DNA of 7,100 nucleotides from Eubacteriales bacterium. GTDB lineage: Bacteria; Bacillota; Clostridia; Christensenellales; CAG-138. The stretch spans positions 1 to 7,100 of the forward strand of contig JAQVRG010000076.1 in the NCBI GenBank assembly GCA_028701165.1, written 5' to 3'. Every line of letters begins with the position of its first letter. Position 1 is the stretch's first letter. Of the stretch, positions 1 through 4,631 are shown one piece after another. The notes below the pieces were generated by a model. It had not been told where the DNA came from, ran no database searches, and saw only the letters and a list, made by a program, of their open reading frames with translations. A program made the translations under genes and the position numbers.

Positions 1-47
1 CCTAGGAACAGCGTGAAGATCGCAAGAACCGGAAAATGCTGCATCAT
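1..47 (-). CDS. mrpD: MrpD/MbhH-type antiporter subunit, N-terminal fragment (cut by window edge)
   Basis: Only about 15 codons are visible, reading MMQHFPVLAIFTLFL, a short hydrophobic start. Identification rests mainly on position: in Mrp and Mbh operons the MrpC/MbhG gene is followed by the large MrpD/MbhH subunit, a NuoL/M/N-type membrane protein of about 500 residues that carries the ion-translocating channel. Two adjacent ATG codons (47-45 and 44-42) could serve as start. The first gives an ATGA overlap with the stop of the preceding gene, as at the other junctions. A GGAGG stretch (56-60) lies upstream inside the end of mrpC. The identity is an inference from gene order plus a compatible N-terminus, and the body of the gene is outside the window. 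Confidence 0.7.
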   Translation of the reverse strand, partial: MMQHFPVLAIFTLFL

Positions 48-394
48 CCTCTCAGCCTCCTTATCTCGCGCGCGTCCAGCGTATTGTATTCCTCGCGCAT
101 GCGCACCACCAAGGACAGGGCAAGCGCCGTCACGCACGCGCCGATGACGATGCTTGTAAGCGTAAGCGCCTGCGGGATGGGATCGACGAAGAACATGCCC
201 GGATCCAGCTCGTTCACCGTAAAGATAGGCGCCGTACCGCCGGGATTAAACCCGACGCTCACGATGAGCAGGTTCACGCCGTAATCCACGATGCTCAAGC
301 CGATCACGATCTTGATCAGATCCGTTTTGAAAATCAGGGTGTAGAACCCCAGCACGATCAAAAAGATCGCCGCGATATAATTCACAAGAATCAT
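44..394 (-). CDS. mrpC: MrpC/MbhG-type (NuoK-like) antiporter subunit
   Basis: This is a 116-residue membrane protein with three predicted helices (about residues 4-22, 27-47 and 77-99), the size and layout of MrpC/MnhC and of archaeal MbhG, which are homologous to complex I subunit NuoK. The conserved block before helix 3, DPIPQALTLTSIVIG (residues 71-85), is a hallmark of this family. In the complex it packs beside the MrpD/MbhH channel subunit and takes part in cation/proton exchange driven by the hydrogenase. The ATG start at 394 overlaps the stop of mrpB by 4 bases (ATGA), with a GAGG-type ribosome site inside the end of that gene. The Arg-rich cytoplasmic tail (about 100-116) runs into the mrpD start. 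Family assignment is firm. Whether the complex moves Na+ or only H+ cannot be read from the sequence. Confidence 0.93.
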   Translation of the reverse strand: MILVNYIAAIFLIVLGFYTLIFKTDLIKIVIGLSIVDYGVNLLIVSVGFNPGGTAPIFTVNELDPGMFFVDPIPQALTLTSIVIGACVTALALSLVVRMREEYNTLDAREIRRLRG

Positions 395-942
395 TCGTCC
401 AACACCTCGCTTACCTCGCCTTCTATATCCGCATCCGGCGAAAGGATGCTGAGCATCATCAGGATCAAAAACGCGATGCCCGTAAGCACCTTAAAGCCTA
501 CCGCAAAGTTCATATAGGATATCGTGCCGCCGCTGAAAAGCTCGCCGCGGTTGCCTATGGTATAGAACACGTTCTGCGCAAACGATCCGCCGGAAAAAAT
601 GCCGATCAGCGCAAGCGCAATATAGAGGATGGCCGCGACGGATTCGCAGTTGTGCAGCACCTCCAAATTGAAGGTTCGCATGGCCGTCCTGTAGCCGTAG
701 GCAAGGTAGATCATCACGACCACCGACGCCACCAGCACGCCGCCTTGAAAGCCGCCGCCGGGGCTGATGTTGCCGTGGAGTATCACGCAAAGGCCCATGA
801 CCAGCGCGATCGGCGAAAAGATATCCGCGCCCGTGCGGGCGATCACATGCCGTTCCTTATAGAATTTTTTGCCTGCCCTGCGTTCTTCGGCTAGGGCGGC
901 TTTTTCCGTCAAGGCTTCCTTTTCTTTGATTTCCTCGCTCAT
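391..942 (-). CDS. mrpB: MrpB/MbhF-type antiporter subunit (MnhB domain)
   Basis: This 183-residue protein carries the MnhB domain from about residue 35 onward. The family's signature loop HGNISPGGGFQGG is at residues 56-68, and there are four likely membrane helices (about 42-57, 65-83, 101-118 and 143-166). It corresponds to MrpB/MnhB and to MbhF of Mbh hydrogenases, part of the membrane arm that couples electron transfer to ion movement. The first 34 or so residues form a charged, Lys/Glu-rich cytoplasmic extension (SEEIKEKEALTEKAALAEE) of helix-forming composition. This makes the protein longer than I would expect for a plain MnhB subunit. The ATG start at 942 overlaps the mbhE stop as ATGA, with AAGGAGG about 10 bases upstream, which supports keeping the extension. 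Confidence 0.92.
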   Translation of the reverse strand: MSEEIKEKEALTEKAALAEERRAGKKFYKERHVIARTGADIFSPIALVMGLCVILHGNISPGGGFQGGVLVASVVVMIYLAYGYRTAMRTFNLEVLHNCESVAAILYIALALIGIFSGGSFAQNVFYTIGNRGELFSGGTISYMNFAVGFKVLTGIAFLILMMLSILSPDADIEGEVSEVLDE

Positions 943-1310
943 GCCTCGCGCGCCTCCTTCCTGCGTTTGTTTTCACAGTTGCTACGACGCAGTATCACCA
1001 TCGCGCCCGTGATCGCCGTAAAGAGCACGAAGGACTCGCCCAGCGTATCATAGCCTCTGAAATCGAACACGACCGCCGTGACGGCGTTTGTCGTGTTGGT
1101 CTTGGACAGATCCTCCATAATGATAATAGAAGCTGCGCCGTCCGCGTCGGAAAGGTCGTAGCTTTCGGGGTTCTCGTAGAGCTCCGACACGTCGATGGAA
1201 GCCGCCGTGTTGGTCGAAAGCATGTCGGACATGCCCTGCCCCGCGTAAAATCCCGCCAGCAGCAGCACCGCAAGCGCAATGACCGCGACGGTTTTCTTTA
1301 CCTTACTCAT
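939..1310 (-). CDS. mbhE: MbhE-like subunit of the membrane-bound hydrogenase
   Basis: This is a 123-residue protein with an N-terminal membrane helix (about 8-26), a long hydrophilic loop (about 28-75) expected outside the membrane, and a second helix (about 90-108) ending in a basic cytoplasmic tail. The block NAVTAVVFDFRGYDTLGES (residues 75-93) and the following FVLFTAITGA are characteristic of the MbhE/MrpA-C-terminal family, found as a separate subunit in Mbh hydrogenases and fused to MrpA in Mrp antiporters. It sits exactly where MbhE is expected, between MbhD and MbhF, with ATGA overlaps on both sides and GGAGGG upstream. The hydrophilic loop seems longer than needed for a minimal two-helix subunit, but a family alignment would be required to call it an insertion. 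Confidence 0.87.
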   Translation of the reverse strand: MSKVKKTVAVIALAVLLLAGFYAGQGMSDMLSTNTAASIDVSELYENPESYDLSDADGAASIIIMEDLSKTNTTNAVTAVVFDFRGYDTLGESFVLFTAITGAMVILRRSNCENKRRKEAREA

Positions 1311-1564
1311 TTCTTACCGCCCTCCTTTGTCTTGCGCAGCGTGATCACGAAAATCACGGTGGTAAGCACAGCGCCGACCGCCGCCTCCGCGATCGCCACG
1401 TCCGGCGCTTGCAGCAGTATGAATTCCAGCGCCGTAAAGGCGCCCGTCGTGCCCAAGGCGATGATGGACGAAAGGGATTTTTCAAACTGCACAGCCAGCA
1501 CGGCCGACACCACGATGCCGATAATGACCAGCGTATTGAGCACGAAGATGATGTTACTCGTCAT
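1307..1564 (-). CDS. mbhD: MbhD-like subunit (DUF4040, MrpA C-terminal domain homologue)
   Basis: This 85-residue protein has three predicted helices (about 4-24, 32-51 and 58-76). It contains the conserved block LQAPDVAIAEAAVGAVLT (residues 51-68) typical of the DUF4040 domain. In Mrp antiporters this domain is the C-terminal part of MrpA. In Mbh hydrogenases it is the separate subunit MbhD, where the acidic residues of the block lie in the proposed ion path. Being free-standing and followed by MbhE argues for an Mbh complex and not a stand-alone Mrp antiporter. The ATG at 1564 lies inside the end of mrpG (11-base overlap), preceded by AAGGAGG about 9 bases upstream. A short basic tail (RKTKEGGKK) follows the last helix and the stop overlaps mbhE as ATGA. 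Confidence 0.9.
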   Translation of the reverse strand: MTSNIIFVLNTLVIIGIVVSAVLAVQFEKSLSSIIALGTTGAFTALEFILLQAPDVAIAEAAVGAVLTTVIFVITLRKTKEGGKK

Positions 1565-1910
1565 ACGGATCGTCCTCCTTAAAATCGTCTATGACCATCG
1601 GACGCTTGGGTCTAAGGCCTCTGCGGTATGCGCCCTTACAGAGCGCGTGGCCGCTGATGGGATTGGTAAAGAGCACAAACGCCATCACCACGCCGATCTT
1701 TACGGCCATGGCGGCGTTCTTCTCCACGCATATGGCGTAAAGAAGCGTGCCGATCGCCACGCCGATCACGCCCATCGTGGCGATGCAGGTGCTCGCCTGC
1801 ATGCGGCAGTAGGTATCCGGCATACGGATCACGCCGATGGTGCCGGCAAGCGCGAAGAACGCGCCCACGAAAATACAAACGTCAATGACGATACGCAATG
1901 CAAGGCTCAT
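1554..1910 (-). CDS. mrpG: MrpG/MbhC-type antiporter subunit
   Basis: This 118-residue protein has three predicted helices (about 6-28, 40-61 and 68-84). It shows both conserved blocks of the MrpG/MnhG (PhaG) family: GVIRMPDTYCRMQAST (residues 26-41) and LFTNPISGHAL (80-90). It corresponds to MbhC of the archaeal Mbh hydrogenase, a small membrane subunit of the ion-translocating arm. The start at 1910 overlaps the mrpF stop as ATGA, with TAGGAGG 6-7 bases before it, a strong site. The C-terminal tail is acidic (DDFKEDDPYDE) and probably cytoplasmic. Its coding sequence carries the ribosome site and start of mbhD, so the tail's codons serve two purposes. Confidence 0.93.
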   Translation of the reverse strand: MSLALRIVIDVCIFVGAFFALAGTIGVIRMPDTYCRMQASTCIATMGVIGVAIGTLLYAICVEKNAAMAVKIGVVMAFVLFTNPISGHALCKGAYRRGLRPKRPMVIDDFKEDDPYDE

Positions 1911-2164
1911 AGACGGCCTCCTATATAGCGGGCGATCAGCACGGTGCCGATGAAGCCCAAGAGCGCAACCACAAGCGCGATATCCAAATACCCGCTGCGC
2001 CCGCTGTAAACGGCATAGAGCATCAGCGCCGTGGTGAGGAGTATTTCGATAGCGTCGGCGGTCAGCGCACGGTCAACGGCGTTGGGGCCTTTGATCATGC
2101 GCATAAACAGCAGCAGCGCCAGAAACACGAAAAAGATGGCAAAGATCAGCAGTTCCGTCATCAT
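1907..2164 (-). CDS. mrpF: MrpF/MbhB-type antiporter subunit
   Basis: This 85-residue membrane protein has three predicted helices (about 4-22, 37-54 and 58-80). The cytoplasmic loop block GPNAVDRALTADAIE (residues 26-40) is the signature of MrpF/MnhF (PhaF) and of archaeal MbhB. It is a structural subunit of the Na+/H+ exchange arm. Two tandem ATG codons (2164 and 2161) are possible starts. The first is taken because it is nearest to the GGGAGG site at the end of mrpE. Only 3 bases separate it from the mrpE stop, so translation is probably coupled. Nothing in the protein looks degraded. Confidence 0.93.
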   Translation of the reverse strand: MMTELLIFAIFFVFLALLLFMRMIKGPNAVDRALTADAIEILLTTALMLYAVYSGRSGYLDIALVVALLGFIGTVLIARYIGGRL

Positions 2165-2167
2165 AGC

Positions 2168-2719
2168 CTATATCCTCCCGATCCATTTTTCCAGCCGGCC
2201 CTTGATCATTTCGCCGGCCGCTTCACGATCCGTGGTCTTCACGTCGAGCCAGTGGATATAGAGCCAAACCTCTTCCTCGCCGTTTTCGCCGCAGCTCTCC
2301 GCCGTCGCCATGGTGATGGTGCCGGGCGTAAGCGTGATGGCGTTTGCTAAAAACGCGAGGCCGTAATAGGTGTTGCGCTTGGTGGGTACGCGGATGACGC
2401 CGGGATTCACGCCCATATCGCGTTTGAACACACGTTTGGCGACGTCCCAATTCGCCTTGACGATCTCGCTGAAAAGCACAACGAACCAATAATAGATCAG
2501 TACGAAAAAGTGAATGGGATTAAAGAAATAAAACGCGTTATCCTTGACGAGCATCCTTCCCGTAAAGCACCCCACGACGATCGCCACCACGGCGCCCGTG
2601 ATCAGCTCCTTGGGATCCGTAGACCATGTGAACAGAATCCACGCCGCAAAGCACATCGCCGATGTGCCCACGATCGCTGCGATCCTATGTCCTTTCAGAC
2701 TCTTTGTCCGGCCTTCCAA
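2168..2719 (-). CDS. mrpE: MrpE/MbhA-type antiporter subunit, TTG start
   Basis: This 183-residue protein of the MrpE/MnhE family has N-terminal helices at about 13-32, 36-53 and 66-86 and a cytoplasmic C-terminal domain. Family blocks are visible: NPGVIRVP (105-112), ANAITLTPGT (125-134) and IHWLDV (155-160). It corresponds to MbhA, the first gene of archaeal mbh operons, and here too it opens the antiporter module mrpE-F-G-mbhD-E-F-G-H. No ATG is available near the N-terminus. The reading frame begins with TTG at 2719, preceded by AAGGGGGGG with a spacer of about 7 bases, a usable though unusual ribosome site. The 43-base gap after hypA is the largest inside the operon, and I see neither a terminator nor a convincing promoter in it. 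Confidence 0.92.
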   Translation of the reverse strand: MEGRTKSLKGHRIAAIVGTSAMCFAAWILFTWSTDPKELITGAVVAIVVGCFTGRMLVKDNAFYFFNPIHFFVLIYYWFVVLFSEIVKANWDVAKRVFKRDMGVNPGVIRVPTKRNTYYGLAFLANAITLTPGTITMATAESCGENGEEEVWLYIHWLDVKTTDREAAGEMIKGRLEKWIGRI

Positions 2720-2726
2720 AGGTACA

Positions 2727-2738
2727 CCCCCCCTTTTT
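2727..2738 (-). promoter_or_regulatory. G-tract ribosome binding site of mrpE
   Basis: On the minus strand the sequence AAAAAGGGGGGG lies about 7 bases before the TTG start of mrpE. The purine-rich run can pair with the 16S anti-Shine-Dalgarno sequence. It is the only candidate, and it supports the TTG start. A run of seven G is prone to length change, which would shift spacing but not reading frame. Confidence 0.55.
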
Positions 2739-2762
2739 ATTCGGTTTGCAAATTGCTTTTGA

Positions 2763-3104
2763 TTATTCGATTTCCACGCTCTCCACCGTGAATTCCGTGC
2801 CGGAGAGCAGCTCGAGATTCGCGCTTTGGCAGCGCGGGCACCGGATGCTTCGCTTTTCGATCACGCTTTTTGCGCCGCAGTCCCGGCAGCGCACCGTTGC
2901 CGGCGTTCTCGTTTCCGTGATTTTCGCGCCGCAGGCAATCGTGCCCGCGCTCGCTATATCAAAGTAAGACCGCACATAGGCCGGCATAACGTCCGAAAAA
3001 TCGCCCAGCCGCAGATGAATGGCAAGTATGCGCTTGGCGCCGTTCTTCTCCGCCGCATCCAAAGCGATTCGCAGGATGCTTTGCGTGATGGCCATCTCGT
3101 GCAT
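2763..3104 (-). CDS. hypA: HypA hydrogenase nickel-insertion chaperone
   Basis: This 113-residue protein has the full HypA/HybF layout. It starts with MHEMAITQ, whose His2 is the known nickel ligand of the family, and it carries a zinc-finger domain with two CxxC pairs (C73/C76 in CRDC and C89/C92 in CPRC). HypA works with HypB to deliver nickel to the large subunit of [NiFe] hydrogenase after the Fe(CN)2CO group is in place. The ATG at 3104 is 2 bases after the stop of the large subunit gene, and no strong ribosome site is visible, so translation is probably coupled to the upstream gene. Placing hypA directly behind the catalytic subunit suggests a dedicated chaperone made in step with its client. 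No hypB-F genes are in the window. Confidence 0.95.
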   Translation of the reverse strand: MHEMAITQSILRIALDAAEKNGAKRILAIHLRLGDFSDVMPAYVRSYFDIASAGTIACGAKITETRTPATVRCRDCGAKSVIEKRSIRCPRCQSANLELLSGTEFTVESVEIE

Positions 3105-3106
3105 AG

Positions 3107-4189
3107 CTATCTATCCAAGCAGCTAAAGCACGGATCGATGCTCGCCACGATCAGTCCCGCGTCCGCGACCGTGTTGCCCTTTAGCATCACGGGCACCGTG
3201 GGCGCGTTGCGGAAGGTCGGCACATGGATGGAAACGCGGGCGTTGGTCTGCCCGCCGTCCGAGACCACCTTATAGGTAAGCTGACCGCGCGGCGCCTCGT
3301 GCCGCACCACATATTCGCCCGCGGGCACCTTCGGCAGCTTGTTGCCCAGATTGATGGGGCCCTCGGGGAGCGTATCGAGCGCCTGCCTTATGATCTTCAT
3401 GCTTTCATAGCACTCCAGCACGCGCACGACCGCGCGGGCGAACACGTCGCAGGAAGGCCACACGGGTATGTTAAAATCAAACTCGTCATAGCAGGCGTAC
3501 GGCGCGTCCCTGCGCACGTCGATGGGCACGTTGCTCGCTCTTGCGTGCGGCCCCACAGCGCCTAAGCGTATCGCGTCCTCCGTGGTCATAACACCCACGC
3601 CCTGCGTACGCATGGCGATGGTTTTATCCGTAAGAAAGATCTCCTTAATGCGATCCAGCGCGATCTCCATTTTGAGGAGGCCCTCCATGACGGAAGCGCG
3701 CATCTCGTCGCTGACGTCCCTGCGGGAACCGCCGATGGTCACCATGGCGTAGTTGACGCGGTTGCCGGTAAGCGCCTCCAAGAGATCCATTACGGCCTCG
3801 CGCTCGTTGAAGATGTGCATGAACAGGCTGTCGTGCCCGATGATGTGCGCCGCGATCCCCAACCACAGAAAATGGGAATGCAGCCGCTCCAGCTCCTCCA
3901 CGATCACGCGGATGTATTGGCCGCGCTTAGGAACCTCCGCCTGCATAACGCCCTCGACGCCCATGGCATAGGTCAGCGCATGCGAATGCGAACAGATGCC
4001 GCATACACGCTCCACCAGCACCAAGGTCTGGATGTAATTGCGCTCCGTAGCCAGCTTTTCGATGCCGCGGTGGTTATATCCCACGAACACGTCCGCGCCG
4101 GTGATGACCTCGCCCTCCACATAAACCTTCGCATGAATCGGCTCCTCAAGCGCCGGATGATAGGGGCCAATGGGTATGATATAGCTCAT
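3107..4189 (-). CDS. mbhL: Group 4 [NiFe] hydrogenase large (catalytic) subunit, MbhL/EchE type
   Basis: This 360-residue soluble protein is homologous to complex I NuoD. Both nickel-binding motifs are intact: RVCGICSHSH near the N-terminus (C63, C66) and DPCFSCLDR at the very end (C354, C357). It should therefore hold a true NiFe centre that reduces protons to H2, unlike MBS/MBX-type relatives that have lost these cysteines. The protein stops directly after the last motif, with no C-terminal extension for a maturation protease to remove. The Mrp-type subunits downstream point to the Mbh group, although the large subunit alone resembles Ech/CooH-type proteins too. There is no fused NuoC-like domain. 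The start at 4189 (MSYIIPIGPYHPALEEP) is chosen over an in-frame ATG at 4228 because AGGAGG lies just before it and the family's conserved N-terminus begins there. It is the first gene after the promoter. Confidence 0.95.
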   Translation of the reverse strand: MSYIIPIGPYHPALEEPIHAKVYVEGEVITGADVFVGYNHRGIEKLATERNYIQTLVLVERVCGICSHSHALTYAMGVEGVMQAEVPKRGQYIRVIVEELERLHSHFLWLGIAAHIIGHDSLFMHIFNEREAVMDLLEALTGNRVNYAMVTIGGSRRDVSDEMRASVMEGLLKMEIALDRIKEIFLTDKTIAMRTQGVGVMTTEDAIRLGAVGPHARASNVPIDVRRDAPYACYDEFDFNIPVWPSCDVFARAVVRVLECYESMKIIRQALDTLPEGPINLGNKLPKVPAGEYVVRHEAPRGQLTYKVVSDGGQTNARVSIHVPTFRNAPTVPVMLKGNTVADAGLIVASIDPCFSCLDR

Positions 4190-4192
4190 AAC

Positions 4193-4199
4193 GCCTCCT
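4193..4199 (-). promoter_or_regulatory. Ribosome binding site of the hydrogenase large subunit
   Basis: The minus strand reads TAGGAGGCGTTATG. A full AGGAGG sits just before the ATG at 4189, with a short spacer. It fixes the start and rules against the upstream in-frame ATG at 4228, which has no such site. Confidence 0.8.
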
Positions 4200-4210
4200 A
4201 ATATGGATGA

Positions 4211-4227
4211 TGCTTTATCGATAAGCA
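4211..4227. promoter_or_regulatory. Palindrome in the leader of the hydrogenase operon
   Basis: TGCTTTATCGATAAGCA contains a perfect 10-base palindrome, TTATCGATAA (4215-4224), flanked by TGC and GCA with one unpaired T. It lies about 25-40 bases downstream of the predicted transcription start and just before the ribosome site. It could be a repressor operator or a small hairpin near the start codon. No known regulator is assigned. Confidence 0.4.
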
Positions 4228-4256
4228 AATCGAGAAAATGAATGCCTTACGAAAAT

Positions 4257-4284
4257 ATTATACGCATTTCTGTGTATCTTTCAA
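4257..4284 (-). promoter_or_regulatory. Sigma-A type promoter of the hydrogenase operon
   Basis: Read on the minus strand, TTGAAA (4284-4279) and a perfect TATAAT (4262-4257) are separated by 16 bases, close to the housekeeping consensus. Transcription would start near 4250, giving a leader of about 60 bases before the large subunit ATG at 4189. It is the only strong promoter seen upstream of the gene cluster and probably serves all genes from mbhL to beyond the left window edge. Confidence 0.8.
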
Positions 4285-4289
4285 GGGTT

Positions 4290-4318
4290 TTGCGAAATTT
4301 AGGACGTAATTTCAGCAA
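4290..4318. promoter_or_regulatory. 29-base dyad upstream of the hydrogenase -35 box
   Basis: The arms TTGCGAAATT (4290-4299) and AATTTCAGCAA (4308-4318) are inverted copies, apart from one extra base, around an 8-base centre. The centre is about 54 bases upstream of the predicted start, and the inner edge is 5 bases from the -35 box. That is a usual position for an activator or a dimeric repressor. There is no T-run, so it is not a terminator. The cognate regulator is unknown. Confidence 0.45.
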
Positions 4319-4336
4319 GTAGTTGAATCGACAATC

Positions 4337-4354
4337 CCGTTAATTCTTTAACAA
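4337..4354. promoter_or_regulatory. Candidate Rex (NADH/NAD+ sensor) operator
   Basis: The sequence CCGTTAATTCTTTAACAA matches the clostridial Rex pattern TTGTTAA-N4-TTAACAA at 12 of 14 defined bases: the right half-site is perfect and the left differs only in its first two bases. Rex represses fermentation and hydrogenase genes in Firmicutes when NADH is low. The site lies about 95 bases upstream of the predicted hydrogenase transcription start, farther than a simple blocking operator, and about 240 bases upstream of the glycosidase promoter. The match is visible in the sequence; the function is inferred. Confidence 0.5.
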
Positions 4355-4359
4355 TATAT

Positions 4360-4560
4360 TTCTTTACAATGCCGCTCCGCCGTATCTTTCCAATCGTTTT
4401 CCAAACAGCGCCGCCTTGCTCTTTTCCATTTTTTCCGCCTTGTTTTGAAAACTTTTTTCTTGAAAATTATTTTCTTATTCGCCGTTCTTCATATTCCTTT
4501 CCACCGCACATACCGCCAAAAGCCCCGCTGCTTTGGCGCACGCAAGTTTCTATACACGGG
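4360..4560. other. Gene-free, pyrimidine-rich part of the divergent intergenic region
   Basis: No convincing gene is present. The plus strand is rich in T and C runs from about 4380 to 4500. It contains two short AT-rich palindromes, GTTTTGAAAAC (4442-4452) and GAAAATTATTTTC (4462-4474), placed 20 bases apart (about two helical turns). They may affect DNA bending or bind a protein. The open frames crossing this stretch have no ribosome site and low-complexity translations. Confidence 0.5.
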
Positions 4561-4571
4561 ACTTGCTTTTA

Positions 4572-4580
4572 TGCTATACT
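4572..4580 (+). promoter_or_regulatory. Extended -10 promoter of the glycosidase genes
   Basis: TGCTATACT fits the extended -10 element (TGn followed by TATACT, 4575-4580). No good -35 box is found at the proper distance, which is common for extended -10 promoters. Transcription would begin near 4587, leaving a leader of about 45 bases before the GH1 start at 4632. This position also excludes the in-frame ATG at 4533 as the start of the GH1 gene. Confidence 0.65.
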
Positions 4581-4600
4581 GAAAATCATCCATCACATCT

Positions 4601-4616
4601 ATTCATGCGATTACAA
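4601..4616 (-). promoter_or_regulatory. Weak cre-like (catabolite control) element
   Basis: The minus strand reads TTGTAATCGCATGAAT. Its left half (TGTAANCG) agrees with the Bacillus/Clostridia CcpA site, while the right half departs from it at three positions. It lies between the predicted transcription start and the ribosome site of the GH1 gene, a position where CcpA often represses sugar genes. The match is partial and may be chance. Confidence 0.22.
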
Positions 4617-4631
4617 ACGCGGGAGGATTCT

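Noticed and set aside
44..2719. Stand-alone Mrp Na+/H+ antiporter operon
   Set aside because: No full-length MrpA is present. The MbhD and MbhE pieces are separate genes, and a catalytic hydrogenase subunit with all four nickel cysteines leads the operon, so a hydrogenase complex is the better reading.
3107..4189. MBS/MBX-type sulfane reductase or complex I NuoD
   Set aside because: Those relatives lack one or both CxxC nickel motifs, while here both are intact.
4190..4228. In-frame ATG at 4228 as start of the hydrogenase large subunit
   Set aside because: It has no ribosome site and adds 13 non-conserved residues, whereas the ATG at 4189 follows AGGAGG and gives the usual N-terminus.
4442..4460. 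Rho-independent terminator (GTTTTGAAAAC followed by T-run)
   Set aside because: The stem is only 5 weak pairs with a one-base loop, and it lies between divergent promoters where no transcript needs to end.
4533..4631. Upstream start giving a 463-residue GH1 protein
   Set aside because: The ATG lies upstream of the extended -10 promoter, lacks a ribosome site, and adds 33 residues with no family similarity. The ATG at 4632 has GGGAGG before it and begins the conserved domain.
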